Part shown: one piece after another, positions 7,410-16,086 of the stretch
Layout of the letters: each line of letters opens with the position of its first letter
Numbering within the stretch: the first letter of the stretch is position 1
Assembly (NCBI GenBank): GCA_028281445.1
Contig: JANQJW010000054.1
Span: forward strand, 1-45,963
Reading direction: 5' to 3'
Length of the DNA stretch: 45,963 bases
Source: Planctomycetota bacterium
Lineage (GTDB): Bacteria; Planctomycetota; PLA2; JAEUHO01
The notes under the pieces: model-generated
What the model was told of the DNA's origin: nothing
What the model saw: the letters and a program-made list of their open reading frames with translations, nothing else
The model's database searches: none
Made by a program: the position numbers and the translations under genes

Positions 7410-8345
7410 CTACGCGCGGGGCGAGATGAAGATCTCGACGCGGCGGTTCTTGCTCTTGGCCCGCTTGGTCGATCCGGCCGCCAGCGGCTGGCGTGCGCCG
7501 AGGCCGACGGTCGTGACCTGGGCGGTCTTCACGCCGGAACCGGTGAGCAGGTCCTGGACGGCCTGCGCGCGGGCGAGCGAGAGGTTCTCGTTGGTGCCCC
7601 ACTTCGACTTCCGGATCGGATCGCTGTCCGTGTGGCCCTCGACGACGACGGAGCTCTCCGGGTACTGCGCCTGGATCATCTTGCCGACGCTGATGACCGC
7701 CTTGACGGCCGAGACGTTGTAGGCGAGCGTCGCCTTGCCGGAGGGGAAGGCATCGGGCAGCACGACAGCGACGCGCTGGCGGCCGGTGCGATCGGTGCGG
7801 ACCTCGACGTTGAGGCCACGTACACCGTAGGACGCGAGATGCTGCTGGAGGTCGCGGCGCATGGCCTCGATCTCGGGGCTCCCCACACCGGGACGGAGCG
7901 TCGCCGGGCGCACGGACGGACGCCGAACCGGGGCGGGCCGGCGCTTCTGGGCCTCGAGCGCGGCGATGCGCTGCTGCGCTGCGGCGAGGTCGGCCTCACG
8001 CTGCTCGAGCGCGTTCTGGGTGTCGCTAAGCGTGGCCTCGGCGGCCATCGCCTGATCCCGCGCGGCGGCGGCGCCTGCCGCCTGCTCCCTGGCGGCCATC
8101 ATGTCCTGCCGCATCTGCTGCTGCTGGGCGAGCATCTCGTCGTTCGACGCATGCGCCATGCGCATCTGCTCCTGCATCGTCGTGGAGCGCTGGCGCAGGT
8201 TGATGTTCTCGGCTTCCAGCACCTTGGCCCGGTCGTTCGCGCGGCGCGAGCGTGCGCAGCCGGTGATGAACGCGAGCGAGAGGGCAGCGGTGATGATGAC
8301 CAGCCCCACTCGGGCGGTGCTGTGGCTTGCAGATCCGTTCGGCAT
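7410..8345 (-). CDS. OmpA-family lipoprotein with coiled-coil linker
   Basis: A 311-residue lipoprotein. The signal peptide MPNGSASHSTARVGLVIITA ends in a lipobox (FITGC), lipidated near residue 30. Residues about 35-125 are a long heptad-like coiled coil rich in Gln, Ala and Met (MREQ/AQQQQMRQ type). The C-terminal OmpA_C domain (about 190-311) contains VVVEGHTDSDPIRKSKWGTN, LSLARAQAVQDLL and KNRRVEIFI. The coiled coil would place the peptidoglycan-binding domain away from the membrane and may trimerise. ATG 8345 is preceded by GGGAGGA; an in-frame upstream extension lacks a ribosome site. Closely related to the OmpA gene at 6369 but with a different linker. Confidence 0.9.
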   Translation of the reverse strand: MPNGSASHSTARVGLVIITAALSLAFITGCARSRRANDRAKVLEAENINLRQRSTTMQEQMRMAHASNDEMLAQQQQMRQDMMAAREQAAGAAAARDQAMAAEATLSDTQNALEQREADLAAAQQRIAALEAQKRRPAPVRRPSVRPATLRPGVGSPEIEAMRRDLQQHLASYGVRGLNVEVRTDRTGRQRVAVVLPDAFPSGKATLAYNVSAVKAVISVGKMIQAQYPESSVVVEGHTDSDPIRKSKWGTNENLSLARAQAVQDLLTGSGVKTAQVTTVGLGARQPLAAGSTKRAKSKNRRVEIFISPRA

Positions 8346-8643
8346 GTCAGTCCTCCCAGGGGCGCGCGCCGTCGCGGGAGGGGTGTCGATCAGCGCCCAA
8401 AACGACTCGGGCGCGACCCTGCTTGTCCCGATCCGGGACCTCCTCCGCGTGCGGCGCTGCCGCGACAAGGCGATTCAATCCCCGTTTGTCGAGGCGTCAA
8501 GGGCTAAATACAAGATCTGGTGGAAAAAAGCCCCATTGCACCCAAGGGAGAGGGTTCGAGCGGTCGCGGCCCGGACGCAGGCGTGGCGTCCCGGACCGGG
8601 GCGTTCGTGCGCGCGCAAGCGAGGTCGGAAGCGCACCGCACGG
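8346..8643. other. Intergenic region between OmpA gene and pilD
   Basis: This 298-bp stretch has no convincing coding frame. On the minus strand it contains a six-T run preceded by GGGGC at about 8523-8533, roughly 115 bases beyond the pilD stop. That could mark a weak terminator, although the preceding stem is poor. No clear promoter for the OmpA gene could be picked out. Confidence 0.4.
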
Positions 8644-9795
8644 TCAACAGCCTCCTGTCACTAGAGATCGGGCGAACGCGGGGTACCACTCAGTCAAAAG
8701 CCAGTGCACGTCGTGTGCGTAGAGCGCCGTGACGGCACCGCCGAGCGCGAGGAACGGACCGAACGGGATGTACTTGTAGGAGCGCTCGAACAACCCGAGC
8801 ACGTCCGCGTCTGCTTCCTGCACATCGCGCAGTGCTACGCGCAACGTGCGGTCCCCGGCGGAGGCCACGCGCCCCTTGAGCTCGAGCGTCTCGTCCTCCT
8901 CGGCGAGGATGCGCATCATCGGCAGCGTGAGCTTCACCCGCAGCTTCGCCCCTTCCTTCAGCGACGGCGCGTCGTGCACCTCGAGATGGTCGCCGCGCAC
9001 CTTCGCGCGACCGAAGACTGCGGGCTCCTCGAGATCCCGCCCCGTGATCTCGAGCCGGCACGGCATCGGGCGCAGCTTCCCCACGAACGCCATCACGCCG
9101 CCGACGATGGCTCCGCCCAGGCAGCCGATGGCGAGGGAGTAGAGCGCGTTGAGCGGCCCGACAACGGCGCCGATCAGCGCCAGGAGCTTCACGTCGCCAA
9201 GGCCCATGGCCTCCTTGCGGAGGATGGCCGACGCAACGAAGCGGATTGTGTAGATGACCCCCGCCCCCATCGCGAGCCCGGCGCCGGCATGGATGTAGGC
9301 GTTGAGCGCGGGCTTGAGGCCGCCGACGGAGAACCACATCAGCGGCTCGTGGTGCAGCATGTTGATCGGCGCGAGCAGGAACGCGATGGCCATGCCGGGC
9401 TTCGAGATCTTGTCGGGAATGATCCGGTGGTCGAGGTCGATGAACGTAATCGCGACCAGGGCGGCGAGGTAGGCCGCGATCAGGCCCGCTGTCGCAAGGT
9501 GGTCCGGGTAGGCACGCACGGCGAGTAGGAACAGCACCGCCGTGAGTAGCTCGACGAGCGGATAGCGGGCGGAGATGCGGGCCTTGCAGTCGGGGTTGCG
9601 ACAGCGGCCGCGCAGCAGGATCCACGAAATCACCGGGATGTTGTCGTACCAGGCAATCTGCGCGCCGCACTGCGGACAGTGCGAGCGTTTCTTGGCCATC
9701 ATCTCGCCGCGCGGAAGACGCCAGATGACGACGTTCAAGAACGAGCCGATGTTGAGCCCGGCGAGAAACGCGATGACGGCGACGAACGTGTCCAT
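8644..9795 (-). CDS. pilD: Prepilin peptidase with inserted soluble domain
   Basis: This A24-family aspartic peptidase removes prepilin leaders at the inner membrane and usually methylates the new N-terminus. Motifs are NIGSFLNVVIWRLPRGE, a cytoplasmic zinc site (CPQCG...CRNPDC), the first catalytic Asp in FIDLDHRIIPD and the second in GLGDVKLLALIG. At 383 residues it is about 100 longer than usual. The excess lies between the GxGD region and the late YIPFGPFLALGG motif, residues about 250-345. That segment is polar and beta-rich (LRVKLTLPM, LELKGRVASAGDRTLRVALR) and somewhat PilZ-like, although the RxxxR and DxSxxG signature is not clear. ATG 9795 is used; its ribosome site is weak. It would process the prepilin at 1-546. 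The peptidase call is firm; the nature of the insert is not. Confidence 0.93.
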   Translation of the reverse strand: MDTFVAVIAFLAGLNIGSFLNVVIWRLPRGEMMAKKRSHCPQCGAQIAWYDNIPVISWILLRGRCRNPDCKARISARYPLVELLTAVLFLLAVRAYPDHLATAGLIAAYLAALVAITFIDLDHRIIPDKISKPGMAIAFLLAPINMLHHEPLMWFSVGGLKPALNAYIHAGAGLAMGAGVIYTIRFVASAILRKEAMGLGDVKLLALIGAVVGPLNALYSLAIGCLGGAIVGGVMAFVGKLRPMPCRLEITGRDLEEPAVFGRAKVRGDHLEVHDAPSLKEGAKLRVKLTLPMMRILAEEDETLELKGRVASAGDRTLRVALRDVQEADADVLGLFERSYKYIPFGPFLALGGAVTALYAHDVHWLLTEWYPAFARSLVTGGC

Positions 9796-9847
9796 GGACG
9801 ACGAGACCGTAGCCCGCGTTCCGGCCGTTCCGAAGAACGCCGTCTCG

Positions 9848-10414
9848 CTACGCGGGATCCAGTCCGCCGTCGTCGCGTCGCACGTAGGTGGCACCGCAGC
9901 GTGCACACGCGAGGGAGTCCGGCAGCACCTCGCCGCAGTCGCAGGCGAACCCGGCGGGCCGCGCCGGACAGCCCTGGACGAGCACGCGCGGCGGCACGTC
10001 CTGCGTCACGACGGCGCCCGCGGCCACGAAGGCCGCCTCCCCCAACGTGACCCCGCAGACGATCGTCGCGTTGGCGCCGATCGTTGCGCGCCGGTGTACG
10101 TGCGTGGGCACGTAGTGCTCCGCCCCGCGGCGGCTGACGTGGGCGCGAGGGGTCCGGACGTTGGTGAAGACGGCGCTGGGGCCGACGAAGACCTCGTCTT
10201 CCAGCGTGACGCCCTCGTAGACGGAGACGTTGTTCTGCAGCTTGCAGCCCGCGCCGATCTCGACGTTGGGCGCCACGAAGACGTTCTGGCCGAGGGACGT
10301 GCCGTCCCCGACCCGTGCGCCGCTGCAGACATGGACGAAGTGCCAGACGCGGGCGCCCTCGCCCAGGTGCGCCCCCTCGTCGACGACGGCGCTCGGGTGG
10401 ACGCGAGCGCTCAC
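9848..10414 (-). CDS. UDP-sugar N-acyltransferase, left-handed beta-helix (WbpD/WlbB-like)
   Basis: A 188-residue hexapeptide-repeat acyltransferase. The series VHPSAVVDEGAHLGEGARVW, NVFVAPNVEIGAGCKLQNNV and VYEGVTLEDEVFVGPSAVFT matches the WbpD/WlbB family. These enzymes N-acetylate a UDP-amino-sugar for surface polysaccharide or O-antigen. Repeats continue through ATIGANATIVCGVTLGEAAF. The last 30 residues carry a four-Cys zinc ribbon (CDCGEVLPDSLACARCG), an accessory tail in this subgroup. The start is GTG 10414, four bases after the stop of the PilZ gene, so translation is probably coupled. No sugar biosynthesis partners are visible. Exact substrate is inference. Confidence 0.87.
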   Translation of the reverse strand: MSARVHPSAVVDEGAHLGEGARVWHFVHVCSGARVGDGTSLGQNVFVAPNVEIGAGCKLQNNVSVYEGVTLEDEVFVGPSAVFTNVRTPRAHVSRRGAEHYVPTHVHRRATIGANATIVCGVTLGEAAFVAAGAVVTQDVPPRVLVQGCPARPAGFACDCGEVLPDSLACARCGATYVRRDDGGLDPA

Positions 10415-10418
10415 GGGA

Positions 10419-10763
10419 TCAGACGGCGGAGAGCACGTAGGCCTGGAGGAGCTCCGCGTTCTCCGTCTCCAGCTCCGGGAAGAAGACGCCGGTGTCGTAG
10501 ATGTCGTCGTCGACCCGGTGGCTCCAGACGATGACGCCGCGAGTCTCGAGCCGGGCATTCTCCTCCCGGCCGACCCGGCGTGCCGGGAGCTCGAGGACCA
10601 CGTGGATGCGGGTCATGGCCGCGATCGGGAACGCGCACTTGATGCGGGCGCCCGACTCGGACAGGTCGACCAGCTCGAAGGGGCGCTCCTCGCCCTCCTC
10701 GGAGCGCATGACGCAGGCCATGGAGGCCGGTACGCGGCGATGCTTGCGGCGTTCTTCGCTCAT
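10419..10763 (-). CDS. Single-domain PilZ protein (cyclic di-GMP receptor)
   Basis: A 114-residue stand-alone PilZ domain. The signature is complete: RRKHRR near residues 5-10 supplies the RxxxR element, and DLSESGARI near 34-42 supplies DxSxxG. These bind cyclic di-GMP in the family. Strands follow with HVVLELP and GVIVWSHRV, then a C-terminal helix. ATG 10763 has an upstream AGAGGGT. It lies just upstream of the acyltransferase, four bases away, suggesting cyclic di-GMP control of surface polysaccharide; a link to the pilus genes is also possible. Expression runs away from ssb, from a shared 169-bp divergent region. Confidence 0.9.
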   Translation of the reverse strand: MSEERRKHRRVPASMACVMRSEEGEERPFELVDLSESGARIKCAFPIAAMTRIHVVLELPARRVGREENARLETRGVIVWSHRVDDDIYDTGVFFPELETENAELLQAYVLSAV

Positions 10764-10932
10764 GACCCTCTGCCCATTGAATCCCTGTCGGGCCCGGAAG
10801 CTAGCATGATACGAGATCGCCGGAACCAAACGAGCGCCGCGAATTAGGGGCCTCTGAACGGCCTCCGGGCAGGGCTCCCGCCGTGGGGAAGGCCCGTCTG
10901 CGGAATCTCGAACAGAACGCTGGAGCGCAATC

Positions 10933-11397
10933 ATGGCCAACTTGAACAAGGTCCTCCTCATCGGCCGCCTCACCCGGGACCCCGAGAGTCGTTCACTGCC
11001 CTCGGGCAATTCGGTCGTTTCCTTCGGCCTTGCCACGAACCGCACGTACACGAAGCGCGACTCGGGCGAGAAGGTGGAAGAGACCACGTTCGTCGACGTC
11101 GAGGCCTGGGGACGCACCGGCGAGACGATCGCGCGCTACATGAAGAAGGGCCGCCAGATCTTCGTCGAGGGCCGGCTCAAGTTCGACCAGTGGGAGCGCG
11201 ACGGCCAGCGCCGCAGCAAGCTCTCCGTCGTCTGCGACACGTTCCAGTTCATCGACTCGCAGTCGAGCGGCAACGGTGGCGGTGGTGGCGGCGGCAACTG
11301 GAACCGCCAACAACAGGGCGGCGGCAACGCAGCTCCGGTCGGCGTGCGTGAGACGCCGCAGGATGATTACGGCGACGCGGACGATATTCCGTTCTAA
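10933..11397 (+). CDS. ssb: Single-stranded DNA-binding protein
   Basis: SSB coats single-stranded DNA during replication, recombination and repair. Residues 1-110 form the OB fold: MANLNKVLLIGRLTRDPESR, FGLATNRTY, TFVDVEAWGRTGETIARYM and KKGRQIFVEGRLKFDQWE. A Gly- and Gln-rich linker (GGGGGGGNWNRQQQGGG) leads to the acidic tip DADDIPF, which recruits SSB partner proteins. At 154 residues the length is typical. The ATG at 10933 is followed by the family N-terminus. The gene stands alone, divergent from the PilZ gene and convergent with the phosphoglucose isomerase gene across a hairpin-repeat pair. Confidence 0.97.
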   Translation: MANLNKVLLIGRLTRDPESRSLPSGNSVVSFGLATNRTYTKRDSGEKVEETTFVDVEAWGRTGETIARYMKKGRQIFVEGRLKFDQWERDGQRRSKLSVVCDTFQFIDSQSSGNGGGGGGGNWNRQQQGGGNAAPVGVRETPQDDYGDADDIPF

Positions 11398-11401
11398 CGC
11401 C

Positions 11402-11481
11402 GGGAGGGCACAAGGCCCTCCCCTACGTGACTCTCCGTCTGCTCATGCAAGGACATGTAGGGACGGGCCTCGTGCCCGTCC
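11402..11481. repeat. Inverted pair of ACAAG-loop hairpin repeats
   Basis: Two hairpins fill the gap between the ssb and isomerase stops. The first is GGGAGGGC-ACAAG-GCCCTCCC followed by CTACGTG (11402-11422 plus tail). The second is GGACGGGC-CTCGT-GCCCGTCC (11461-11481), preceded by CATGTAGG. The second loop is nearly the reverse complement of the first, and the tails mirror each other, so the units face each other. Both genes run into this region, fitting a bidirectional terminator. The same family occurs at 19929, 26995 and 30887. Confidence 0.8.
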
Positions 11482-11493
11482 GCGCACACCCAC

Positions 11494-12699
11494 TCACGAA
11501 CGCTGCTGGTGCTCCGCGATCGCCTGCGCGAGGTCGGACGGCTCGCCCGTGAGGAGGGCCTTCGCTGCCTTCTTGCCGAGCTCGACACCGGGTTGGCCGA
11601 ACGGGTCGACGCCGAGGAGCTGCGCCCAGTAGACGGTCGTCGCCATGTAGGTGAACAGGAACCCGCCGACGCTCGCCGCATCCGCCGCCGCCAGCTCGAT
11701 GCGGATCGACGGCCGGTCGGCTTGCGCCAATGCGTACTCGGTTCCCAGGCGTTCGGCGTCGAGAATCGCGCCGAGGGACTGCCCCGACGGCGTGCGCATG
11801 CCATCGGGCCCCTCGGGAACCACCGGCCCGTTGGCGCCGGGTGCGTGGACGAAGACGACCAGCTTGTCATCCGGTCCTTCGACGAGCAGCTGCAGCAGGC
11901 TGTGCTGGTCCGCGGGTCCGCTGCCGGCGATCGGCGTCATGCCCACAGGACCGAGCGGCCCCGGCTTGCCAAGGCTCTCGCCCAGGAGCTGGGCCCACCA
12001 CGGGCCGAGCGGGCGCAGGCGCTCCCCGTAGGGCAGGAGCATCACCGTGCTGCGGCCGACCTGGTGCGCGGCGTGGTGGACGGCCGCAAGCGTGCGCGCC
12101 ACCTCGGGGTCGGCGCCGGCGGCCCCAGCCAGCAACCGGCGCGGCTCGACGCCGACACACGCCGCGGGCAGGAGTCCGCAAGCCGTCAGACCGCTGTAGC
12201 GGCCGCCGACCTCGGCGGGAATCGGAAAGCAGGCGTAGCCACGTGCCTCGGCCCGCTCGCGCAGGGGATTCGGCTCCACGCCCGCGACCACCGCCGTGCG
12301 TGCGGCGTCGTCGAGCCAGTCCTCGAAGAGAAGGAACGTCGCGGTCGTCTCCAGCGTGCCGCCGGACTTCGAGATCCCGAGCACGACCGTGTCCGCGGGA
12401 TTCAGCGTGCGCAGAAGCGGCTCGACGACAACCGGGTCGACCGTGTCGATCACGTGCAGACGGGGCGCATCGCCGTACGGATCACGGAGCGCATCGAAGA
12501 CGCGCGCGCTCAGCGCGGAGCCGCCGATCCCGCAGACGACCACGTCCGTCGCCGACGGCGCCCCTTCGACCCAGGCGGTGATCGCATCAGCGATCTCGGT
12601 GTCTTCGGGCCGGCCCGCAAACGGCAGCTCGACGGTGGGGACCTCGATCGCGTGCGGATCGAGACCACGGGCGTGGGTGACGTCGACGGTCAGAGGCAT
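11494..12699 (-). CDS. pgi: Glucose-6-phosphate isomerase, short form
   Basis: Interconverts glucose 6-phosphate and fructose 6-phosphate in glycolysis and gluconeogenesis. The protein is 401 residues, shorter than the 550-residue enterobacterial enzyme but typical of the compact form. SIS-domain motifs are VVCGIGGSALSARV, LGISKSGGTLETTATF, IPAEVGGRYSGLTACGLLP, GPADQHSLLQLL and FGQPGVELGKK, where the last Lys and the DQHS region belong to the active site. ATG 12699 follows the stop of the upstream TPR gene by 11 bases, with AGGGA before it. The gene is therefore probably cotranscribed with that TPR gene. The motifs leave little doubt about the family; a bifunctional phosphomannose activity cannot be excluded. 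Confidence 0.92.
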   Translation of the reverse strand: MPLTVDVTHARGLDPHAIEVPTVELPFAGRPEDTEIADAITAWVEGAPSATDVVVCGIGGSALSARVFDALRDPYGDAPRLHVIDTVDPVVVEPLLRTLNPADTVVLGISKSGGTLETTATFLLFEDWLDDAARTAVVAGVEPNPLRERAEARGYACFPIPAEVGGRYSGLTACGLLPAACVGVEPRRLLAGAAGADPEVARTLAAVHHAAHQVGRSTVMLLPYGERLRPLGPWWAQLLGESLGKPGPLGPVGMTPIAGSGPADQHSLLQLLVEGPDDKLVVFVHAPGANGPVVPEGPDGMRTPSGQSLGAILDAERLGTEYALAQADRPSIRIELAAADAASVGGFLFTYMATTVYWAQLLGVDPFGQPGVELGKKAAKALLTGEPSDLAQAIAEHQQRS

Positions 12700-12710
12700 G
12701 GCGGCGGTCC

Positions 12711-14681
12711 CTACAGCGAGTTGAGGTCCCGCTCGTTGTACTGCGCCTCCCGCTCGGCCAAGGCATCGATCTCCCCCTGGACCCCAACGTCGCCGGCCCA
12801 AGCCCGCAGGAAGAGGACCATGCGGCGCGCTTCGAAGTCGTCCGGCCAGCTCTCGAGCGCCTCGCCGGCGTCCTTGGCCGCGTCGCGCTTCTCGGCTCCG
12901 GGCCCGAGCGCCTGCATCACCGCGCGGAAGACACGCGCGCGGTACCAGTTGGGTTCGATCGTGAGAACCTTCGTGAAGGCGGCGACGGCGGCTTCGGCCT
13001 TGCCCTCGACGCACGCGGCGCAGCCTTCTGCGAACGCCTTCTCGGCGGGCTTGAAGTCGGCGAGCTTCCCGCGATTGCCGAACAGCTCCACGAAGCCGCT
13101 GCGCGAGTCCTTCGACTCCTTCTTGTTGAAGTGGAAGGAGCGCTCCTTGTCCTTGCCGCACTCCGAGACGGCGCTGATGCCCTGCGCGACCGCGGGCTTC
13201 TCGTTGTTCCCCATGCTGAGGAACCACGTCATGCTGAGCCGTGCCCCGCCCGCGGGCGGCCCCCACCTCTTGCCGCACGCCGCGCGCATGTAGGTGATGG
13301 CGCGAGCCGGCCAGCCTTCGGTCTTCGCCTTGCCGAGGTCGGTGTTGTAGCCGGAGGCCTGCGGGGCGATCTTTCGCCCTGCGGCGAAGCGAGCCTCGAT
13401 CACCCTCTTGCGGACGGCCGCGGCGAAGTCATCGCCCATCTTGCGAATCAGGCGCGCCTGCAGGAGGGCGACGAGCCCGTCCTCGCCGGCACGCGTACCG
13501 GACGCCGCGTCCTTCGACACGAGACTGGTCAACGGATCGACCTCGCCGAGCCAGGCATGGGCCTCGGCGCGCATGCGCTTGGAGTCCGCGTCCGCCAACG
13601 ACCCGAGTCGCCTTTTCACGCCGGCGGCGTCCCCCAGATGCATGTCGATCGCCGCGGCGAAGAGCACACCCTGCGCATCGACCTCCTTCACCTTGCTCGC
13701 CGCGCGCTGGGCCTCGGCCTTCTTGCCCATGCGGGCGTACGCCACGGCAAGACCCTTGAGCCGGGCCGGGTCATTGCCGTCTGCGGCGTTCAGGCCCATG
13801 ACCGTGCCTTCGTAGTCACCGGCCTTGAAGGCGGACTCGGCGAGCAGCGCGCCTAGGGTCGGGTGCCGCGTGCGATCGAAGTGCACCTTGAGCGCCTTGG
13901 CTGCCGTGGCGGCATCGCCCGTCTTCTTGAGCAGCTCGTTGTAGAGCTTGATGAACTCGTCGGTGGGATCCATCCCGAGCGCGCGCGCAGCGGAGTCGAG
14001 CGCCTTCTCGAGCTTCTTGTTGTCGTTCTTCGCCCAACGGCGGAAGGCGAGCGCCTTGAGGTGGTGGAGCTTGGCGGACTCGTGCTTCTCGAGCGCCTTG
14101 TCGATGTACTCGATCGCCTCCTCCGGCAGCCCGTCGGACAGCGACAGCTCCGCCAGCGCGATCAAGGCGCCCTCGGCGTACGGATCGTCTTCGACGATCG
14201 TCTCCAGCATCTCGTACCCAGTGTCCTCGTCGTCGCCCTTCAGCAGGAAGATCGCCTTCGCAGTGCGAGCACGGATGCTCTTCGGGTTGCGCTCGAGCGC
14301 CGCGTCGAGCAGCTTGCCGCGCGCCTCGTCGTCTTCCGTCATGCGCGCGCGGACGAGACAGAAGACCGGTGACTTGGGCGCCGCGTTCTGGCGCTGCTTG
14401 ACGATGGTGTCCCAGAGTTCGGACTCGCTCTTCTTCAGCGACTTCCAGAGCCGCGCGTAGAGAGCCCAGTAGTCGACAGAGTCGAGGGCTTCGTCCTTGC
14501 GGGTGTCGAGCGCGCGAAAGCCCTTCTCCATGCTGGCGCGATCGCCCTTGCGGAGCATCTTGATGCCCAGGTCGAAGGCGGTGCGCACCTCGTCGTTGAC
14601 GTCATCGGCAACCACAGGAGCGGGCAGCGCAAGGAGCGCAGCGAGGAGAACGCTCCCCAGGGCTATCGATACACGTCTCAT
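12711..14681 (-). CDS. Exported TPR-repeat protein, unknown function
   Basis: A 656-residue protein with a cleavable signal peptide (MRRVSIALGSVLLAALLALP, cleavage likely after VVA near 26). The mature part is mostly helical repeats: TPR-like units such as EGALIALAELSLSDGLPEEA, KALRVHFDRT-type helices and AEAAVAAFTKVLTIEPNWYR near the C-terminus. A segment around residues 465-500 (YMRAACGKRWGPPAGGARLS) breaks the repeats, and four cysteines may form disulfides. ATG 14681 has GGGAGGCGAG in front; the long in-frame extension upstream has no such support. It precedes pgi in the same operon and follows the two metallopeptidase genes. No catalytic motif was found. A periplasmic scaffold is the simplest guess. 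Confidence 0.75.
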   Translation of the reverse strand: MRRVSIALGSVLLAALLALPAPVVADDVNDEVRTAFDLGIKMLRKGDRASMEKGFRALDTRKDEALDSVDYWALYARLWKSLKKSESELWDTIVKQRQNAAPKSPVFCLVRARMTEDDEARGKLLDAALERNPKSIRARTAKAIFLLKGDDEDTGYEMLETIVEDDPYAEGALIALAELSLSDGLPEEAIEYIDKALEKHESAKLHHLKALAFRRWAKNDNKKLEKALDSAARALGMDPTDEFIKLYNELLKKTGDAATAAKALKVHFDRTRHPTLGALLAESAFKAGDYEGTVMGLNAADGNDPARLKGLAVAYARMGKKAEAQRAASKVKEVDAQGVLFAAAIDMHLGDAAGVKRRLGSLADADSKRMRAEAHAWLGEVDPLTSLVSKDAASGTRAGEDGLVALLQARLIRKMGDDFAAAVRKRVIEARFAAGRKIAPQASGYNTDLGKAKTEGWPARAITYMRAACGKRWGPPAGGARLSMTWFLSMGNNEKPAVAQGISAVSECGKDKERSFHFNKKESKDSRSGFVELFGNRGKLADFKPAEKAFAEGCAACVEGKAEAAVAAFTKVLTIEPNWYRARVFRAVMQALGPGAEKRDAAKDAGEALESWPDDFEARRMVLFLRAWAGDVGVQGEIDALAEREAQYNERDLNSL

Positions 14682-14752
14682 CACTCGCCTCCCGGCCCAT
14701 CGCCCCCCCAACCTACCGCCAAACGGGGGCCGGCGCGGGAGGCCGAGGGCTC

Positions 14753-16033
14753 CTAGTACCGCTCGTCCACGCGGAAGTCCCGGAACTGTGCGGTGCCCTT
14801 GCGGACGATCAGGCCCGGGCAGCCGAGTTCCAGCGAGTACTGGACGCCGAGCGTCTTCGTCTCGACCTCGAGCGTGCGGCGCCCTCCGGGACCGACCACG
14901 GTGAAGACCGTCTTGCCGCCGTCCTTGAAAGCGAGCGACAGGCGGAGTTCCCCCTCGGTCTTCAAGCTGCCGGAGGTGATGACCTTCCAGCTGCGAGCCT
15001 TCGAAGGCTTCGCGAGGAGCAGCATGCTGCCCTTCTCCACAACAGCAGCGACCTGAGGGCTGCGATAGGCCGGCTTGCTGCAGAGACCCGCGCGCCCTTT
15101 CTCGAGCACGGTCGTGACCGAGAACGCCTTCCAACGCAGCTCGGAAGACCACGCCGTTGCCTCGCCGGCCGTCTTCGCGCTGACGACGCCGTCGCGTTCA
15201 TCCCACCCACCGCTCGACGTTGCCCAGGGAAGCGGCGCAGACTGCCAGAAGACGCGAACGGCGGACGCCACGTCCCCCTTCATGCTCTCGAAGGCTCGTT
15301 CGAAGCTCTTGGAACCGCCGCCGTGTTGCAGCAGGTCGGCTTCCCACGTCCGAAAGCGTGACCTCACGTCTTTGTCCTTGGTTCCGAGGAACGCACCGAC
15401 AAGACACAAGGCATCGCCCGAGTCCGCCTTTCGCTTTCCGACGGCAAGATCCCACGCCGGGTAGATGCCTTTCTTCATGCGCTTGCGCGCATCGCCGCGT
15501 GCGCCCCCGCGTGCGATGACGTCGATCGCGCCGAAGCGGACTCCCGCTTTCGTGCGCCGGTGCCAGCCGAACCACTCGGCGATGCCCTCGCGGTACCAGA
15601 ACGGGCCCTTGCCCCGATGCGCGCTGTCCTGGCACTTGTCATGAAACTGGTGCACGAGCTCGTGAAGGATGAGCCTGCGCGTGTGAAAGGCGTCGGCCTG
15701 GAGCCACACGCGGCTGGTTCCCTTCACCCCGTCGGTGAAGCCGCCGGACTCTTCCTGAGCCGGGTCGCGATGTCCGGCTGCCTGCATGCCCTCTGCGAAG
15801 GCGTCCCGATCGGGATACAGCACGAGCTGCAGGGGAAGCTCTGCGGGCTTGGGCTCTCTGCCAAAGTGCTTCTTCAACTCCGGGTAGAGCGCATTTCCGA
15901 GGTCGGCGGCGGTTGTGATCCACGCTTCAGGCACGTCGCCGGTGATGCGCAGCCGCTCGTCCTCGTGGACGTGCTCCGCCTGCAGCGGCGCCGTCAAGCC
16001 CAGGACGACCACGAGCAGCAGCGGAACGCGCAC
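14753..16033 (-). CDS. Secreted peptidase-MA-like metallopeptidase, copy 2
   Basis: A 426-residue exported protein with a putative gluzincin active site. The signal peptide (VRVPLLLVVVLGLTAPLQA) ends near residue 19. Zinc ligands are in HELVHQFH (HExxH), and the third Glu is probably in EGIAEWFG some 25 residues on, as in peptidase-MA families. The C-terminal 150 residues look like a LamG or concanavalin-type jelly roll, ending TAQFRDFRVDERY. The start is a GTG at 16033 in frame with the signal peptide. It shares its whole architecture with the neighbour at 16087, including AEHVxEDE after the signal and LPLQLVLYPDR, so the pair is a tandem duplication. Whether it cleaves proteins or remodels the wall is unknown. 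Confidence 0.8.
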   Translation of the reverse strand: MRVPLLLVVVLGLTAPLQAEHVHEDERLRITGDVPEAWITTAADLGNALYPELKKHFGREPKPAELPLQLVLYPDRDAFAEGMQAAGHRDPAQEESGGFTDGVKGTSRVWLQADAFHTRRLILHELVHQFHDKCQDSAHRGKGPFWYREGIAEWFGWHRRTKAGVRFGAIDVIARGGARGDARKRMKKGIYPAWDLAVGKRKADSGDALCLVGAFLGTKDKDVRSRFRTWEADLLQHGGGSKSFERAFESMKGDVASAVRVFWQSAPLPWATSSGGWDERDGVVSAKTAGEATAWSSELRWKAFSVTTVLEKGRAGLCSKPAYRSPQVAAVVEKGSMLLLAKPSKARSWKVITSGSLKTEGELRLSLAFKDGGKTVFTVVGPGGRRTLEVETKTLGVQYSLELGCPGLIVRKGTAQFRDFRVDERY

Positions 16034-16086
16034 GCACTGAGGATACCCGTTCTCCTACCGCGGATGAGCGAGTCGAAGGGCGTCGC

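Noticed and set aside
8346..8643. Sigma-70 promoter TTGACG with a weak -10
   Set aside because: The only -10 candidates match the consensus at two of six positions, so I did not list it.
14682..15152. N-terminal extension of the TPR gene
   Set aside because: The sequence overlaps the metallopeptidase gene in another frame and the real start has a signal peptide and a good ribosome site.
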